The notes below the pieces were generated by a model. It searched no databases. It worked only from the letters and a program-made list of their open reading frames with translations, and was not told the origin of the DNA. The translations under genes were made by a program, and so were the position numbers. From Carya illinoinensis (Eukaryota; Streptophyta; Magnoliopsida; Fagales; Juglandaceae): 64,000 bases of DNA. This document shows, in pieces, positions 42,605 through 54,624 of this stretch (the stretch's first letter is position 1; the number at the start of each line of letters is the position of its first letter). The stretch is from the NCBI RefSeq assembly GCF_018687715.1, contig NC_056757.1:26160501-26224500 (forward strand), in the 5' to 3' direction.

Positions 42605-44040
42605 GGTTCATATATAACCTCTGACTCAGGATGTTATGCATGTTCTTGTTGGCTCATCCTCAGGAGGATTTGAGGTCCTTAGAGATGCAAATTATCCTTC
42701 CAAATGTGACAGACATGGCCATCCTAGAGTCTTTAGTAGTTTATGTGATGCTAGACGCCATTTACCCTTAGCAGATTCCCCTCCTCTTGATAATGGCTTG
42801 GCTTGGCTTGGTAGGTCTGGAGCATTATCATTAATTTTCTCAAGGATTTTCAAAGGTCCATCTCCTCGAAGATGCAATTTAGTCTTTCTATGGGCTGAGA
42901 ATCTTTCTTTGCGCATATGAACACAAACCCAATCTCCTGATTCAAAGATGACATGCCTTCGCTGTTTACTGGTTTAGGAAGCAAACTTTTCATTCTTCTG
43001 CAAAATTTGAACTCAAACCTTCTCAAGAATTAACTTCACCAATTCGGCCTTACTATGTCCATCCAAACTACTCTTTTCATCAATAGGTAAAGGCATCAAA
43101 TTTAAAGGAGTAAATGGATTAGAACCATAAACAATTTCAAAGGAAGAATAAGAAGTAGTAGTATGCATTGTCCAATTATATGCAAACTCTATAAATGCAA
43201 ACAACCCTCCCAAGTTTTTAAATTCTTTTGAATGACAATGCGTAAGAGTTGAGTTAGAGTCCTGTTGACTACTTTAGTCCGTCTATCAGTCTATGGATGA
43301 CATGTAGTGAAAAATAAAAGTTTGGTACCTAATTGTTCCCACAAAACCTTTCAAAATTAGCTAAGCAATTTAATATTCCTATCAGAAACAATACTCCTAG
43401 GTACACTATGGAGTCGCACTATTTCTTTGAAAAACAAATAAGCTATATTTGTGGCATCATCTATTTTATGGTATGAAATGAAATGTGTCATTTTACTAAA
43501 TTTGTCCACTACCATAAAACTAGAATCTCTTCCCCTTTTAATTTACCTTAAACCTTGAGATTTTTTTAATGATTCATGATTGGTGTGGATCACAAACTCC
43601 TTAGGCCAAAGGTAGTGCTGACACCTCTCTAGAGCACGAACAAGAGCATAAAGTTCCTTATCATAAGTGGGGTAATTCAAGACTGCCCCACTTAGCTTCT
43701 TATTGAAGAAGGCTATGGTCCATCTATCCTACATCAAAATGGCTCCAATTCCTATTCCTGAGACATCACATTCAATCTCAAAAGTTTTGTTAAAGTCAGA
43801 TAATGCTAACACAGGTGCAAAACGTAACCTTTTTTTAATAGTAGCAAAAGCATTCCCTTGATCAATCCTCCAATAAAATCCAACATTCTTTTTAATTATT
43901 TGAGTGAGTGGTGCCGCAATAGTGTTGAAAGCCTTAACAAAATGCTTATAAAAGCTAGTTAAACCATGAAAGCTTCTTATCTGAGTGATGTCTTTAGGCA
44001 TTGGCCACTCCTTGATGGCCTTGATGTTTGTGAGTGTTAA
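42605..44040 (-). pseudogene. Chromovirus-type Ty3/Gypsy pol fragment with deletion
   Basis: Minus strand, in order: late RT/RNase H ([74 protein letters not shown]). A deletion then joins NHESLKK to the integrase core ([32 protein letters not shown]). It continues with [26 protein letters not shown] (43013-43213) and the integrase tail (HLRGDGPLKILEKINDNA). No LTR adjoins, and no chromodomain was seen. Confidence 0.82.
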
Positions 44041-45083
44041 CACCTAGTGCATGCATGTTGTGAACACTCGAAAGTTTGCCTGGATGGCTTGCTAAGAGGA
44101 AAAAGATTTTCTCAACCAATGCTTGGGTCAAGACTAACCCCAATCGCATGTATTAGCCTTTGGTTGCCCATTGATGTTTGTGAGTGTTAATGTCGATCAC
44201 ATGTGCATTGTCAATGTCGATCAGCAATTCATTGAATGATTTTAAGATTCCAACTAAAAATTGCTTGATATAAGTCATCGCAAAAAATATTGCATATTTA
44301 TAAGCTTGTTCTCTATTCTGTGTCCAAGTTGTGTAAAATAAACTAGACAAAATATTCTTCCAAGTGCTTGCATTCCATGGGTGTGGTAGCTTCCTCTAGT
44401 TCATTCTTGATTAAGTGCTAATTATATGAGAACAAATAGTTGTAGGCATCTAGAAAGCACCTCATGAATAAATCTTATGATCTCACAAACGGCGCCAAAC
44501 TGTTGATGTAATTTGTAAGTATGCCTATGGTGTGCCCTAACGACTTGCAATCAAAAAGGAAACTCGGGGAACCTAGTGGGGGATGCCTCTATGCTTCAGT
44601 CAGCAAGGAGTTAAGCTTTCTCAATGACTAATGAATGTATGAATCAACAGTATGTACCTAGTAGGCTATTTATAAGGGTCAAGGTATTCTACGATGACAA
44701 CACCTCTTTGTAGGCACGGTTCTTCGTGCCTAGTTTGGTATGTTATCTTTTGGAACATGATTCTCCGAGAGGCTTTTGTAGGATTTATTTTTATGGGTGG
44801 ATCTCAAGATTAGAGGAATACGTGTAATTGAGTTTACCTCCAAACCTATACGGTGTGTTTGATGTAGCCTAATTCTTTAATCGCCCTCTATCACGTTCCA
44901 CATGATCATGGCCTTTAGTCTCCTACAAAGAGTATTTATACCCAACAACTACTTTCATTAGAATGCTTGCCAAGCTGCATAGAGCTAATTGTGCAGGATC
45001 AAAGAACTTACCTTTACAAGACCAGTTGAAATGATAAAATTTGGTTACAAAGACCTTGCATGCAACTTGGTATTGACTCTGTT
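44041..45083 (-). other. Fragment of another LTR element with a possible primer-binding site
   Basis: At about 44488-44502 the plus strand reads ACAAACGGCGCCAAACTG, so the minus strand has TTTGGCGCCGTTTGT. This resembles the primer-binding site of Tat/Ogre elements and is followed by an LTR-like start TGTTGATGTAATTTG. A duplicated GATGTTTGTGAGTGTTAA motif occurs near 44024 and 44174. No gene. Confidence 0.4.
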
Positions 45084-45985
45084 TGTAACACTCCATTCCT
45101 TTAGGCCAGGATATCGTGTACTTCAGTAAATGAAGCCATACAAGAGATTGCACAATTAATAAAACAATTATTGATCCCATACAAAGAGTTATTAAGTAAA
45201 CCATATATCGACTAAAAACATAATCAAAGTTTTCCAAACACACAATTTTGAAAAATTATTTTCGTAATGAAAAATTAACTAAGATGTCTAGGACTAGATT
45301 TTATCAAACTTCTCCATCTAAGCCTAATTCACTCTCTCATCCTCATTGTCCTCCTCACCGGGGTAGTTAAACACATAAAATAAAACTGAAAAGAGTCAAA
45401 AACTTAGTAAAAAATCTATCACCACAAAAATATAATAAACATAAAATTTTTTACAAAATTTTGCATGCTTGAGAATATGGAAATCTTGATTATTCAAACA
45501 TTATGTTTATGCCATGAATGACTTAGAGGTATAATCTTATTTGATATTATCTTAACTTATCTTGACTAGCCAACACACCATAACCTTGTGTGCAAGGTTG
45601 TGCACTGGTTGCACATCTTGTGACCAAAAGGAAAATAACTGATCAAATCATAACATATTGTGCCAGATCGCATATAAGTATGTGGCTTGCACTCATATGA
45701 AGGCTTGAGTGTCTTAAACGATATGAGATGCATGATATACATAACAACATAACTGACTCGAAAATGTGGAAATTAACATGATCGTGTGTTACAGCAAGTG
45801 ACATGCTTACATATTTCATGTCATGCGTAGTACATAAAAACATGTCTTCCAAAGAATTGGCTTTAATAATTCATCTATCTAAACTAATAAATGTATGCTA
45901 TTACTAATTTTATAATCAAGCTACTTATCTGATAGCGCTAATTCTAGAATCTCACCTCGTAGATCATCGCCTATACGAAGTAATG
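45084..45985 (-). repeat. Diverged LTR of the short-internal element family
   Basis: It starts with TGTAACACTCC and shares, in the same order, TTATGTTTATGCCATGAATGAC, TGTGTGCAAGGTTGTGCA, GAGATGCATGA and CTTCCAAAGAATTGGCTTTAATAA (in part) with the LTRs at 8480-11596 and 55574-58949. It is cut at about 45985-46018, where LINE E begins. It is more diverged than the block A/B copies. Confidence 0.65.
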
Positions 45986-46055
45986 TTAGTCATGAAATTT
46001 TCTAGAAAAGGAAGTCAATATTCTATTTCATTAAATACATATGATAGAAAGTAAT

Positions 46056-49000
46056 CTAATAATCAAAAGATGTGGTATAACCACTGATGCTTAGAGCATC
46101 CTTACTTAAGGTATGAGCAATAGAATTATTTGCTCTCACAGTGTGCCTTGCTAACCAAATTGAAAAGGAATTAAGAGTTGATCTTGTATCTGTAATGAGC
46201 TAGCCTGTGTATGTATGGACTTTGGTTGATGAGTTGAGGCCTGACACCACCTGTAGTGAATCCCCTTCTATGATGATGTCTTTATAACCGATAGCCTTGC
46301 AAAATAAGGAGGCTTGGAGTCTAGAAAATGCTTCTGCCATGAGTGGATCAGGGAATAGATCATGCTGCATTCTAAGTGTGGCCAACACTTTTCCTTCCCA
46401 ATCTCTTATGACTGCTCCCACTCCCACTTTGCAGGTGGTTTTAGAAATTGATGCATCCCAATTTAGTTTGATTTTGTCTTGTGGTGGTGCTTCCCAGCTT
46501 GTTTGACCCTGACTGGAGTTTGTTTGAGTCTTTCCTTGTTGAGATAAAAGCTGAAGTTCCTCAATTAGATAAGTTAAAAGCTGGGACGCCTTAGAAGGAT
46601 GTTGGAAGGTTTCCTTAAAAACCATTTCTTTTCTTCTCTTCCACATGAACCATGAGGTGACAACAAAGACCTTCAATTCCTCTGTGTCCAGGTTCTCTAA
46701 GAAGCCTTCTACCAGGTCTTGGAAATGATGGAAAAGGGGACTATCTTTCTGAAGCTTCCTTGTACTGAGTGCCCACACGTCCCAGGCTGAAGGACAGTTC
46801 CATAGAATGTGCTCCACAGTTTCTGGTTGTAGGCTGCAGATTGGGCAAGCAGGGTCTTCTATGGCTTTTCTTTTCAGTAGGCTGTCTCGGGTAGGAAGAC
46901 CATTGAGGCTGGCCCTCCAGAGGAAGGTTTTGGTAGCATTTGGGATGTTCAGGTTCCAAACTTTGGTCCCGGGAGGCTGCGATGAGCTTAAGGTAGAGGA
47001 TTGGCCATTCATTTGTTCATCCCTCTCAATTAGTAGATGGTAGGTACTTTTGACACTGAAGTTACCTGAGGTGGTGCATTTCCAAATTCTTTTGTTTGGT
47101 TTGGGGTATGGACTAAGGGGTATGGCAATGATACACTCAGCTTCTTCCTTTGAGAACATGGCATAAACCAAGTCTCTCTTCCATTGTTTAGTAGTACCAT
47201 TGATGAGGAAGGAGACTTTGGTGTCAGCCTGCAAGAACCTGATAGAGTTGGGGGGTTTGAAGATCTATTGCCTTGGAAGCCATCTTTCATTCCATATCTC
47301 AGTAGAAGCTCCATCTCCAATTCTCCATATTAAACCTTCTTTGAGTAGTGATCTTGCTGCCAACAAACTCTGCCAAAGGTAAGATAAGTTCTGTCCTAGA
47401 TTAGTGGATAGGAAGGAACTGTTGTTGAAATATTTTTCCTTAAGAACCTTTGTAGCAAGGGAATCAGGGTTGTTGATGATCCTCCATCCTTGTGTGGCTA
47501 GCAAGGCTAAGTTGAAGTTGGAAAAATCCCTTAGGCCCAAGCCTCCATGGCTCTTTGCTTTTTTCAGTTGATTCCAATGTATCTAGTGTATTTTGTGTTC
47601 CTATGAGCTATGGCCCCACTAGAAGCTCCTTAAAAACTTGTTGAGTTCCTGTAACAAAAGTTTTGGGAGCTTGATGATCCCCATACTGTAGGTGGGGATG
47701 GCTTGGATAATGGATTTGGTGAGAATTTCTTTGCCAGCTTGGGAAAGAAACTTGTTCTTCCGGTTAGAGATTCTTCCCTACACCTTGTCCAGATTTTCCT
47801 TGAAAGACTGAGCTCGGGACCTACCTATGAGAGCTGGGAGGCCCAAGTATTTTTCATATGAGGAAGTGCCCCTTAACCCTGCTATACTGGTGATGAAAAC
47901 CTTGGCTTCCTCTTTGGTGTTCTTACTGAAGTATATTGAGGTTTTCTCCTTGTTAAGCCTTTGGCCAAAGGCAAGTTCATAGGCTTCCAGCAAGTTGTAA
48001 AGCCTGCTCCATTCTAATGGGTTTGCTTTACAGAACAATAGACTATCATCTGTAAAGAATAGATGATTAATTGAGAGAACCTTCCTTCTGATGGGTAGAC
48101 CAGTGATAAGGCCAGAGCTCTAAGCCTTGTTTAGCATGCAACTTAGTACTTCTGAACATAAGATGAAAAGGTAGGGGGATAGAGGATCCCCTTGCCTCAG
48201 CCCTCTTGTTGGATGGAAGTTGTCTTGAGGGGTACCATTGAGGATGAGGGAGTATGATACTAATTCTACACATTTCATGATCAGGTTAACCCATTTTTAG
48301 TCTAGGCCAACTTGATGCAGAATAGACTTTAGAAAAAACCACTCAATTCTGTCATAAGCTTTGCTCATATCGAGCTTGAGGGCCATGAATCCATCTCTAC
48401 CTTTCAACCTAGCCTTCATTGTGTGTAGTGACTCAAAGGCCACTATAATGTTATCTGTTATCAACCTGCCTGGGACAAAGGTTGTCTGGGTTGGGGAAAT
48501 TATGTTTGGAAGCACTAGTTTCAGCCTGTTTGCCAAGGTCTTTGCTATGATCTTGTAGAGGATATTGTAGATGCTGATGGGCCTGAAGTCAGTCACTAGG
48601 GAAAGGGAAGATTTCTTAGGGATCAGGACAATGAGGGTATTATTCAGGCCTTTTGACCACTGGCCTTTGTTCAGGGCTTCTAGAACTGTAGAGGAGACTC
48701 ATGGTCCTATGATGGACCAGTGATCTTGGTAGAAACATGCAAGAAACCCATCTGGTCCAAGTGAACCTAGAGGGTTCATGCTGAACAAGGCTTATTTTAC
48801 TTCAATTATAGTAAAGGGTCTAGCTAGGATAGAGTTCATTTCTGTTGATAATTTCCTTGGCATAGCCATTGTGCATTTAACGATGGCTGTTGGGCTAGAT
48901 GAAGTGAAGAGCCCTTGGAAAAAACCCTGAAAGATTTGGCTAATCTCCTTCTGACAAGTGATCTCCTTTCCTGCTTCATCCTTAATGTTGCTGATGAGAT

Positions 49001-50121
49001 TTTGTTTTTTTTCTTTGACTGGCACATTTATGGAAGAATGAGGTGTTCCTGTCCCCTCCTTTCAACTAGTTTTGCTTGGCTCTTTGCTGCCGCTTAGTAT
49101 TTTATGCCTCTAGCATCAGGTTAACCTCCTTCTAAAGCTTTTTAATGTCTATGTAGAGGTGCCCCTCATTAGCTTCTTTGAGAGAGTTGAGAGTTGGCAA
49201 TTTTTCCTTAATGAGTGCCACTTGACTTCTCCTCATTTCCTTACTCCAGCTATTCCATCCCTCTTGGCAATACCTTAGCCTAGTGAGAGAGTTAGTTAGA
49301 GGGCCTAACTGGCTTGTTGCCTTCTCCCAGTATTGTTTTATCAAGGCCTCACAATCCTCCTTTTTGCTCCAAGATGCTTCATACCTGAAGGGCCTTACTC
49401 CTCTTGTTATTTCATTGTTGGTCTGAATTTGGATCAATAGGGGTCTATGGTCTAAAGAGGCTGCTGTCAAGTGGTATACTGAGTGGTCTTCAAATTTAGC
49501 TATCCATGAGGTATTCCCGAGTGCCCTATCTAATCTTTCTTTTGTAAACTGCTCTCCATCCCTGTTGTTTGCCCATGTGAACTTGTCCCCTTGGAATCCT
49601 AAATCATTTAGGTCACACTGATCTAGGACTGTTCTGAATTCCCTAATTTGTCTATAGGGTCTGAAAGCAGCCCCGAGTTTTTCATCAATGTTGGTGATCT
49701 CATTGAAGTCACCAAAGCAAAGCCAAGGGGCATTAGTTGTAGGGATTAGCTCTCTGAGCGAGTGCCAAGTTTCTCTTCTTTTGGTTGTGTTAGGGTGGCC
49801 ATAAAAACTTGTGATCATCCAGGGTACTTTGTCACTAGGTAATTTGATGGAAGTTGAGATGTGCCAGTTGGTGTATGTGGCAATATTAAGCTCAATTTTA
49901 GAGTTCCAAAGGAAGGCCAAACCACCACTTCTACCCCTACTATTGACAGTGAAACAATTGTCAAATCTCAATTTATGTCAAATGGTTTCCATCTTGTTGC
50001 TACTACATTTGATCTCAATGAGAAAGACTAATTGTGGGGACTTGGTCTTCACCAGCAGGTGAAGTTCATGAATTGTCCGAGGGTTCCCAAGCCCCCAGCA
50101 ATTCCAGCTCAGGCAATTCAT
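46056..50121 (-). pseudogene. LINE E ORF2: endonuclease, reverse transcriptase, RNase H
   Basis: The ATG at 50119-50121 (MNCLSWNCWGLGNPRTI) overlaps the ORF1 stop. Endonuclease: FYGHPNTTKRRETW, CFGDFNEI, TKERLDRALGN, LDHRPLLIQ (49132-49971). RT: PISIYNILYKIIAKTLANRLK (48297-48596), catalytic FTDD at 48045-48056, YLGLPALIGRSRA (47778-48038). Then the zinc-binding region GNFSVKSTYHLL, CPICSLQPETVEHILWNC and RNase H IKLNWDASISK, IIIEGDSLQVV (46200-47234). After a TAG at 46198-46200, which replaces a Gln, it ends NNSIAHTLSKDALSIS with TAG at 46056. A stop also lies near 49980 (TGA for CGA). Confidence 0.88.
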
Positions 50122-51572
50122 TTGGTATGGTGGGGCTGCTCAGCAGCCTCCACCTTAGGTCCGTGGTTCTTGCTCCTATCAGGGATGAGCTTGTTTTTGT
50201 GTCTTTTATTGCCATGGGTGTGGGACCTTGTTTCTATCAATGATGCAGGTCTTTTTGCTTTGGTAAGGGAGGGAATGGCATTTTGGTTGTTGGTGATGTC
50301 TGAGAAGGTTGAGCTTTGGTTTCTTGCCTTCCTTTTCCAGGTACTGCCTTTGGTAAGAGGGGTATGAATTGGGCAGGAAACATTGGTAGGGTTGCCAGGA
50401 AAGGAAAGTTTTGGTTTCAATGGGGAAAGGGCCTTGCCTGGGATAGGCTCTACACTTAGCTTGCAGTTGGCAGATGCATTCGAAGGAAAATGGTGTCTTG
50501 AGAGACAAACTTGTGTTGTTTCCTCGGTGGGCCTGAGATGATCCTCTGTTGGTTCTGCATGTATCCCAGGTTTTAAGGGATCTACAAGCAGTCTCGGGTT
50601 GTTGGAAAGTTGCTCAACTGACATGTCCATGCTCTGGCTTGGTTGACTAGGGATGGCCCAAGTGCTTTTTGAGGCGTTGACACAAGCAGGTGTGTCCTGC
50701 CACCTCAACCACTTCTTCTGATTGTGACATCCCTTGGCCCTCTCTCTCTCTTCACCTTCTCTCTCTGTCTGCTTCCAATGAGGTGATCCCTGAGATGAGT
50801 TTTCCGGTGTCCCACCATACTTCTTCACAGAAACTTGAAGTGGGAATGAGTTGGGAGCTCTCATCCATTGCCCGTACTGATCTTGGGATTGGTTAGACAG
50901 ACCAAAGTTGGGACATTTTCCATTAACATGTTTGAGTAGACCACATTTGAAGCAAAAATTGGGCAGCCGTTCATATTTGAAATGTGACTAGGATTGTTTG
51001 CCTCCCAGGTTTACCATCCTGCCACACACCAGTGGCTTGTTAACATCCACATCTACTTTTATTCTTAAATAGCTCCCCCACCCATGGCCTTGGTCATCTA
51101 CTTCCACCGTATAAACCTTACCAATTGCTTCCCCTATTGTTTCCCCCAGTTGTCTATTCATGCCTGCGAAGGGGAGATTGTGAGCTTGTACCCAGAAGGG
51201 CTCTGAGTTGAACTACACTTCAGTGGAAAACAAGTCACTCTCGAACTCCTTTAGGCATACAAGATGGTGATCAAAGGACCAGGGCTTGCCATATAGGACT
51301 TTCTTTTTGTCGGACAAAAGTTGGAACTCCAGTAGGAACTTGTTGGGACCAAATTCTTTGAAAGTTATCCAACCGGAAGTGTTCCATACCTTGGCCATAG
51401 TGTTTTTGAAAGCTTCTCGTTTCAATGTTCTGTCATTTAGTATAGAAGCAAGGAGGCATAAGTTGCCTATCAGCTTGGAAGACAGTATGTCTTCCTTCAG
51501 TAAGAATAGCTCCTGTTGTTCTGCTTATGTGAGTTTCAGGGAGCTCCATCTTTTCGTGAGCTCTTCTTCCAT
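50118..51572 (-). pseudogene. LINE E ORF1: DUF4283 and zinc-knuckle protein
   Basis: Start at 51572 (MEEELTKRWSSLKLT, then a TAA). The DUF4283 part includes FKNTMAKVWNTSGWITFKEF and LYGKPWSFDHHLVCLKEFE, a TAG near 51211, then NLPFAGMNRQLGE and KPLVCGRMVNLGG. The knuckle reads FKYERLPNFCFKCGLLKHVN, followed by YGQWMRAPNSFP. The hydrophilic tail (50118-50864) is open and ends EAAEQPHHTK with TGA at 50118-50120, sharing bases with the ORF2 ATG. Confidence 0.86.
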
Positions 51573-51616
51573 GGTGACCCTCTCAAGACCAACGTCCAAG
51601 AGACTAGAGCTTTGTC

Positions 51617-52082
51617 GCACGACAAAGCAGAAAAACCTCACTCAAACGAGGAGGACCTCCCAGAATAATGATTCAGTTTTATACAAAACTAAAAAAATAT
51701 TAATAAACACCCTTAACGTATCTTCATTTTCCAATTATAACTTTAGTAGAATAATTAGATTTGATCTAAATCTGTCAAAATAAGCAATGGAAAATTTGGC
51801 TCAGTAATTGGACTTGATTATAATTAAAAATTAAACCCTTATGATTTATTACTATAATCTCATCATAAATTAATACTTAGTAATATAATTTAAACTCCCT
51901 AAGTATTATCTTTAACGTACACTTAATCTACTCATCAGTTAGTTCCTAAAGTTACACCTCACACCTTACGTGGCTCAACTGAACCAGTTCTGCCTAAACC
52001 ATCTCCCGCCCAAAGTGAGGAGACCTCCCTCCCTCTACCTCCCTTCCTTTTCTACAGCTCCCCCTCCCCCTCCCCTTCCGCT
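51617..52082. other. No gene seen
   Basis: AT-rich spacer between LINE E and the 3' end of the gene at 52183-52701. CTTTGTCGCACGACAAAG near 51611-51628 is a short perfect inverted repeat at the LINE border. Pyrimidine-rich DNA from 52000 is the far 3' flank of the gene. Confidence 0.45.
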
Positions 52083-52088
52083 TTATTG
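52083..52088 (-). terminator. Poly-A signal of the 52183-52701 gene
   Basis: AATAAA on the minus strand (TTTATT on the plus strand), about 95 bases after the stop codon. The cleavage site cannot be seen. Confidence 0.5.
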
Positions 52089-52182
52089 TACAAGGCAGCC
52101 ATATACCCACCGTGCAACTACTCACCTCTTCCAATTCCTTATTCTCCACTGGTACCTCAGAGTAACGCACCCACTTCTCCTC

Positions 52183-52701
52183 CTAGCTCGTGTCTCTCTC
52201 TTTGTTCCTCATGGTCGTCCTTACCATCTTCGAGCTCGTGCTGTTACAGTAATTGCCACCGACATCAACAGTACGCTCCTGATCCCTATCCTTTCCCCCG
52301 CAATCATACATTAGTGACGACGAGGAAAAGAGCGAGTCATCCTCGGAGGACGTCGAAGCCATGGCACGGAGGCTGTTAATGGTCGCGCCAGGTGTGTCGT
52401 AGAGGAAGGCCATGTTCTCGTCGTGTATGTCTTTGTCTTCCACTAGGTTTTTTGGGTGTAGAGGAAACAGGTTCAGCTGGTGCTGGCTACTGTCATGATC
52501 ATCATCGTGTTGGTTGTTTTTGTGGTTGTGCGTCATTTGGGAAGAGGTTGGTGAGTTTTCTAAGGAAAGTTTCAGGCGGAGACTGAGGAACTTGGGCTTC
52601 TTGGTCTTGGTTCTTGTTTTGCGTGCTAGTTTAAACGTTGCTCTGGCTTTCTCTTTCTTGGTCCGAGACATGGTTTTCATATCGAGAGGACATTCACACA
52701 C
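52183..52701 (-). CDS. Small plant-specific protein with LNLFPLHP motif
   Basis: Single-exon frame of 172 codons. A second Met at residue 11 (MSRTKKEKAR) may be the true start because it begins the conserved basic part. Residues 11-46 are strongly basic (Lys/Arg-rich, nuclear-localisation-like, KTRTKTKKPKF). Residues 56-75 are Asn/His/Asp-rich. LNLFPLHPKNLVEDKDI (about 76-92) and the Ser-rich region after it resemble a family of plant proteins of unknown function that share an LxLFPLHPE-type motif. No catalytic motif, no signal peptide. A TATA box and a G-box lie upstream and an AATAAA downstream, so it looks like a working gene. Function not known. The plus-strand open frames here are shadows. 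Confidence 0.65.
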   Translation of the reverse strand: MCECPLDMKTMSRTKKEKARATFKLARKTRTKTKKPKFLSLRLKLSLENSPTSSQMTHNHKNNQHDDDHDSSQHQLNLFPLHPKNLVEDKDIHDENMAFLYDTPGATINSLRAMASTSSEDDSLFSSSSLMYDCGGKDRDQERTVDVGGNYCNSTSSKMVRTTMRNKERDTS

Positions 52702-52876
52702 TCACAAACAAGGCTCTCTCTTCCTGGTTGAAGCTGGGGAATGAAGAAATTGTGAGAAAAATGAACAACTTTTTGTAGGGGCAAGAGTTGGATCCATTGG
52801 GAAGAAAGGCAAGAGAGAGGAGAGGGGTTAGACTCAGCTCTCTCATATTGAGGGATGATAGTGATAAAATGCTAGC

Positions 52877-52891
52877 TTTTATATACACGTG
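52877..52891 (-). promoter_or_regulatory. TATA box and adjoining G-box of the 52183-52701 gene
   Basis: The minus strand reads CACGTG (52886-52891), then GTATATAAAA (to 52877), about 175 bases before the first ATG. The G-box core is a binding site for bZIP/bHLH factors (light, ABA or stress control in plants). Here it sits almost against the TATA box. Confidence 0.6.
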
Positions 52892-52901
52892 GGCCGACAG
52901 G

Positions 52902-53393
52902 ATTGGGATTTGGGTGAGGGACTGGATTGTGTTATGTAGGTGGAGTGGGTAACAATTGCTGATCTATAGTTAAACACTATGTTTAAAATAAATAAATAAA
53001 TAAATAAACTCAATGTCATTCATGTAAAAGGGAGCCCAAACTAAAACAAGCCCACGTGAGCCAAGCCCAACATAAAACAATCACCTCCTATCCTAACTTG
53101 CAAATTAAGGGGTAGTAACGTAATTATAAGGTTCTCAAGGTATGTACGTGGGTTACGATATATAGAAAGCTACGAAAGGCATTTTTGACTCGTAAAAGAA
53201 AAATAATCGCACAATAGTGACTCACCGAGAGAGGAGGGATGTGACAGAGCTAGGTGACAGATCTGAGGGCTAAAATGGGGCATCTATTCGACTTCTTCTA
53301 TGGCATGGTAGTGGAATATTGAGGTGAGAAAAATTTCGGTGCCGTTAGATCGAGAAGAGAAGGTAGAAGAGAAGGAGATTGATGTGGACTTGC
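52902..53393. other. No gene seen
   Basis: Upstream flank of the small gene, including a short AAAT repeat near 52987-53007. Nothing else recognised. Confidence 0.5.
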
Positions 53394-53401
53394 CATAATA
53401 G

Positions 53402-54616
53402 TAGGCCTGCAACCCGACCAAACTGCACAGATTTTGAGCCCAATCCGACCCAGGCCATGTACTTAGTTAACCACTGTGAACCAACATGACCCAACCCGAC
53501 TTGGTTCAACCTGTTTTCACTTCTTCTTCTTCTTCTTCTATTATTATTATTATTTTTATTTTTTTTTAATTATGGCAGTAGGTCTGGGTTTGCCACAAGT
53601 CGGTTCCAAGGGTTTTCTTAGTATCCATTAAGCTTTATAGTGAGATCCAAGTAAAAGTTTCCCTTTTTCTCAATCTCAAGGCTAAGTTTGTTGATTAGAT
53701 CCGTCATTGCAGCATTGCTACCTAGCTCATTAACAATAAACCTTCTTTTCAACAAGTAAACTAAACCCTTTTTCCAGTGGTGATGTGATTATCCAACAGC
53801 ACAACAAACCCATCCTTGAGATTGAAGGAAATGGAAGTTTGAGGTGGGAAGTTACACTGCTCCAAGGCCATGAGGTTTTGGAATAGAAAAAATACTTCTA
53901 CTTTCTGAAACTTTCTGATTCGATGGTAGGTTGATAGGAGTTGGTGGAAAGAAAAAATTTCTTACCAAATCTATGAAATGTTTTACTTCCCCGATGCTGG
54001 AGGACGCTAGCGGCTTTCCATCACTCTTGAAACTTTTTGCTCAACCCTTCTTTGAACTCCTCCTTTTCTACGTGGGTCACTCTCTCTACTGGAAAATCTC
54101 CCCCACAACAAACAAACTGTCAAACAAGGTACCATTTTTCTTTTAGACTCTGTATTTTGGTTTGTCGAAAAATCTTCCATAAGTTTTCTCGTTTAAAATG
54201 CCTCGTTTTGGTGGTGCTTCGTCACAAGCCTTTCCCAGGTTTAGAGATATCTTTCTTTTGGCGTCCCCATAAAGAAAATCTGCAGCAACTCTTGGACTTA
54301 AAGAATAGTTGAGAGAGATGGAGCAGGATGTTGGCGACCTCAATCACATCAGCAATGAACTCGTCAAACAAAGCATCCTCGACGGCCTCAATCTTTAAAT
54401 AGAGAAAAGTTGAATAGAAAAAGGAATAGAGGGAATGGTCAATGGAGGCAACAGTGAATGATGAAAAGAATGGGGAGGGATTTGCGTGATTTTAGGTGGG
54501 TTGAAACCGGCATTCTATAGGTTCAACCCAAAAATGCTTTTAACCCGCACTTGTTGGGTCGAATCGATTCGGGTCATTGAGACGGGCCAGATCTAAAATT
54601 TTTTTACCCGCGCCTA
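53402..54616. mobile_element. hAT-like non-autonomous element, 1.2 kb
   Basis: Flanked by the 8-base target duplication CATAATAG (53394-53401) and CATAACAG (54617-54624), one mismatch. The ends are TAGGCCTGCAACCCGACC and, as reverse complement of the right end, TAGGCGCGGGTAAAAA, a short imperfect inverted repeat. Subterminal regions carry repeated AACCCGAC/GGGTTGAA-type motifs typical of hAT elements. The interior (53700-54420) has only short frames, none recognised. Confidence 0.65.
53516..53548. repeat. (TTC)n then (TTA)n microsatellite
   Basis: Seven or so TTC units followed by TTA units, inside the hAT-like element. Confidence 0.85.
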
Positions 54617-54624
54617 CATAACAG

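Larger units (their letters stand above)
46018..51616 (-). mobile_element. LINE (L1-type) E, near full length
   Basis: Both ORFs are present with a leader of about 45 bp before ORF1 and a short tail after ORF2. No clear poly-A tail or target duplication was found at either border, so the exact ends are uncertain by tens of bases. It is better preserved than LINE C but has stops and frameshifts. Confidence 0.85.

Noticed and set aside
49811..50367. Plus-strand frames opposite LINE E
   Set aside because: Antisense shadows of ORF1/ORF2 of the LINE.
51970..52744. Plus-strand frames opposite the small minus-strand gene
   Set aside because: TATA box, poly-A signal and conserved motif all support the minus strand.
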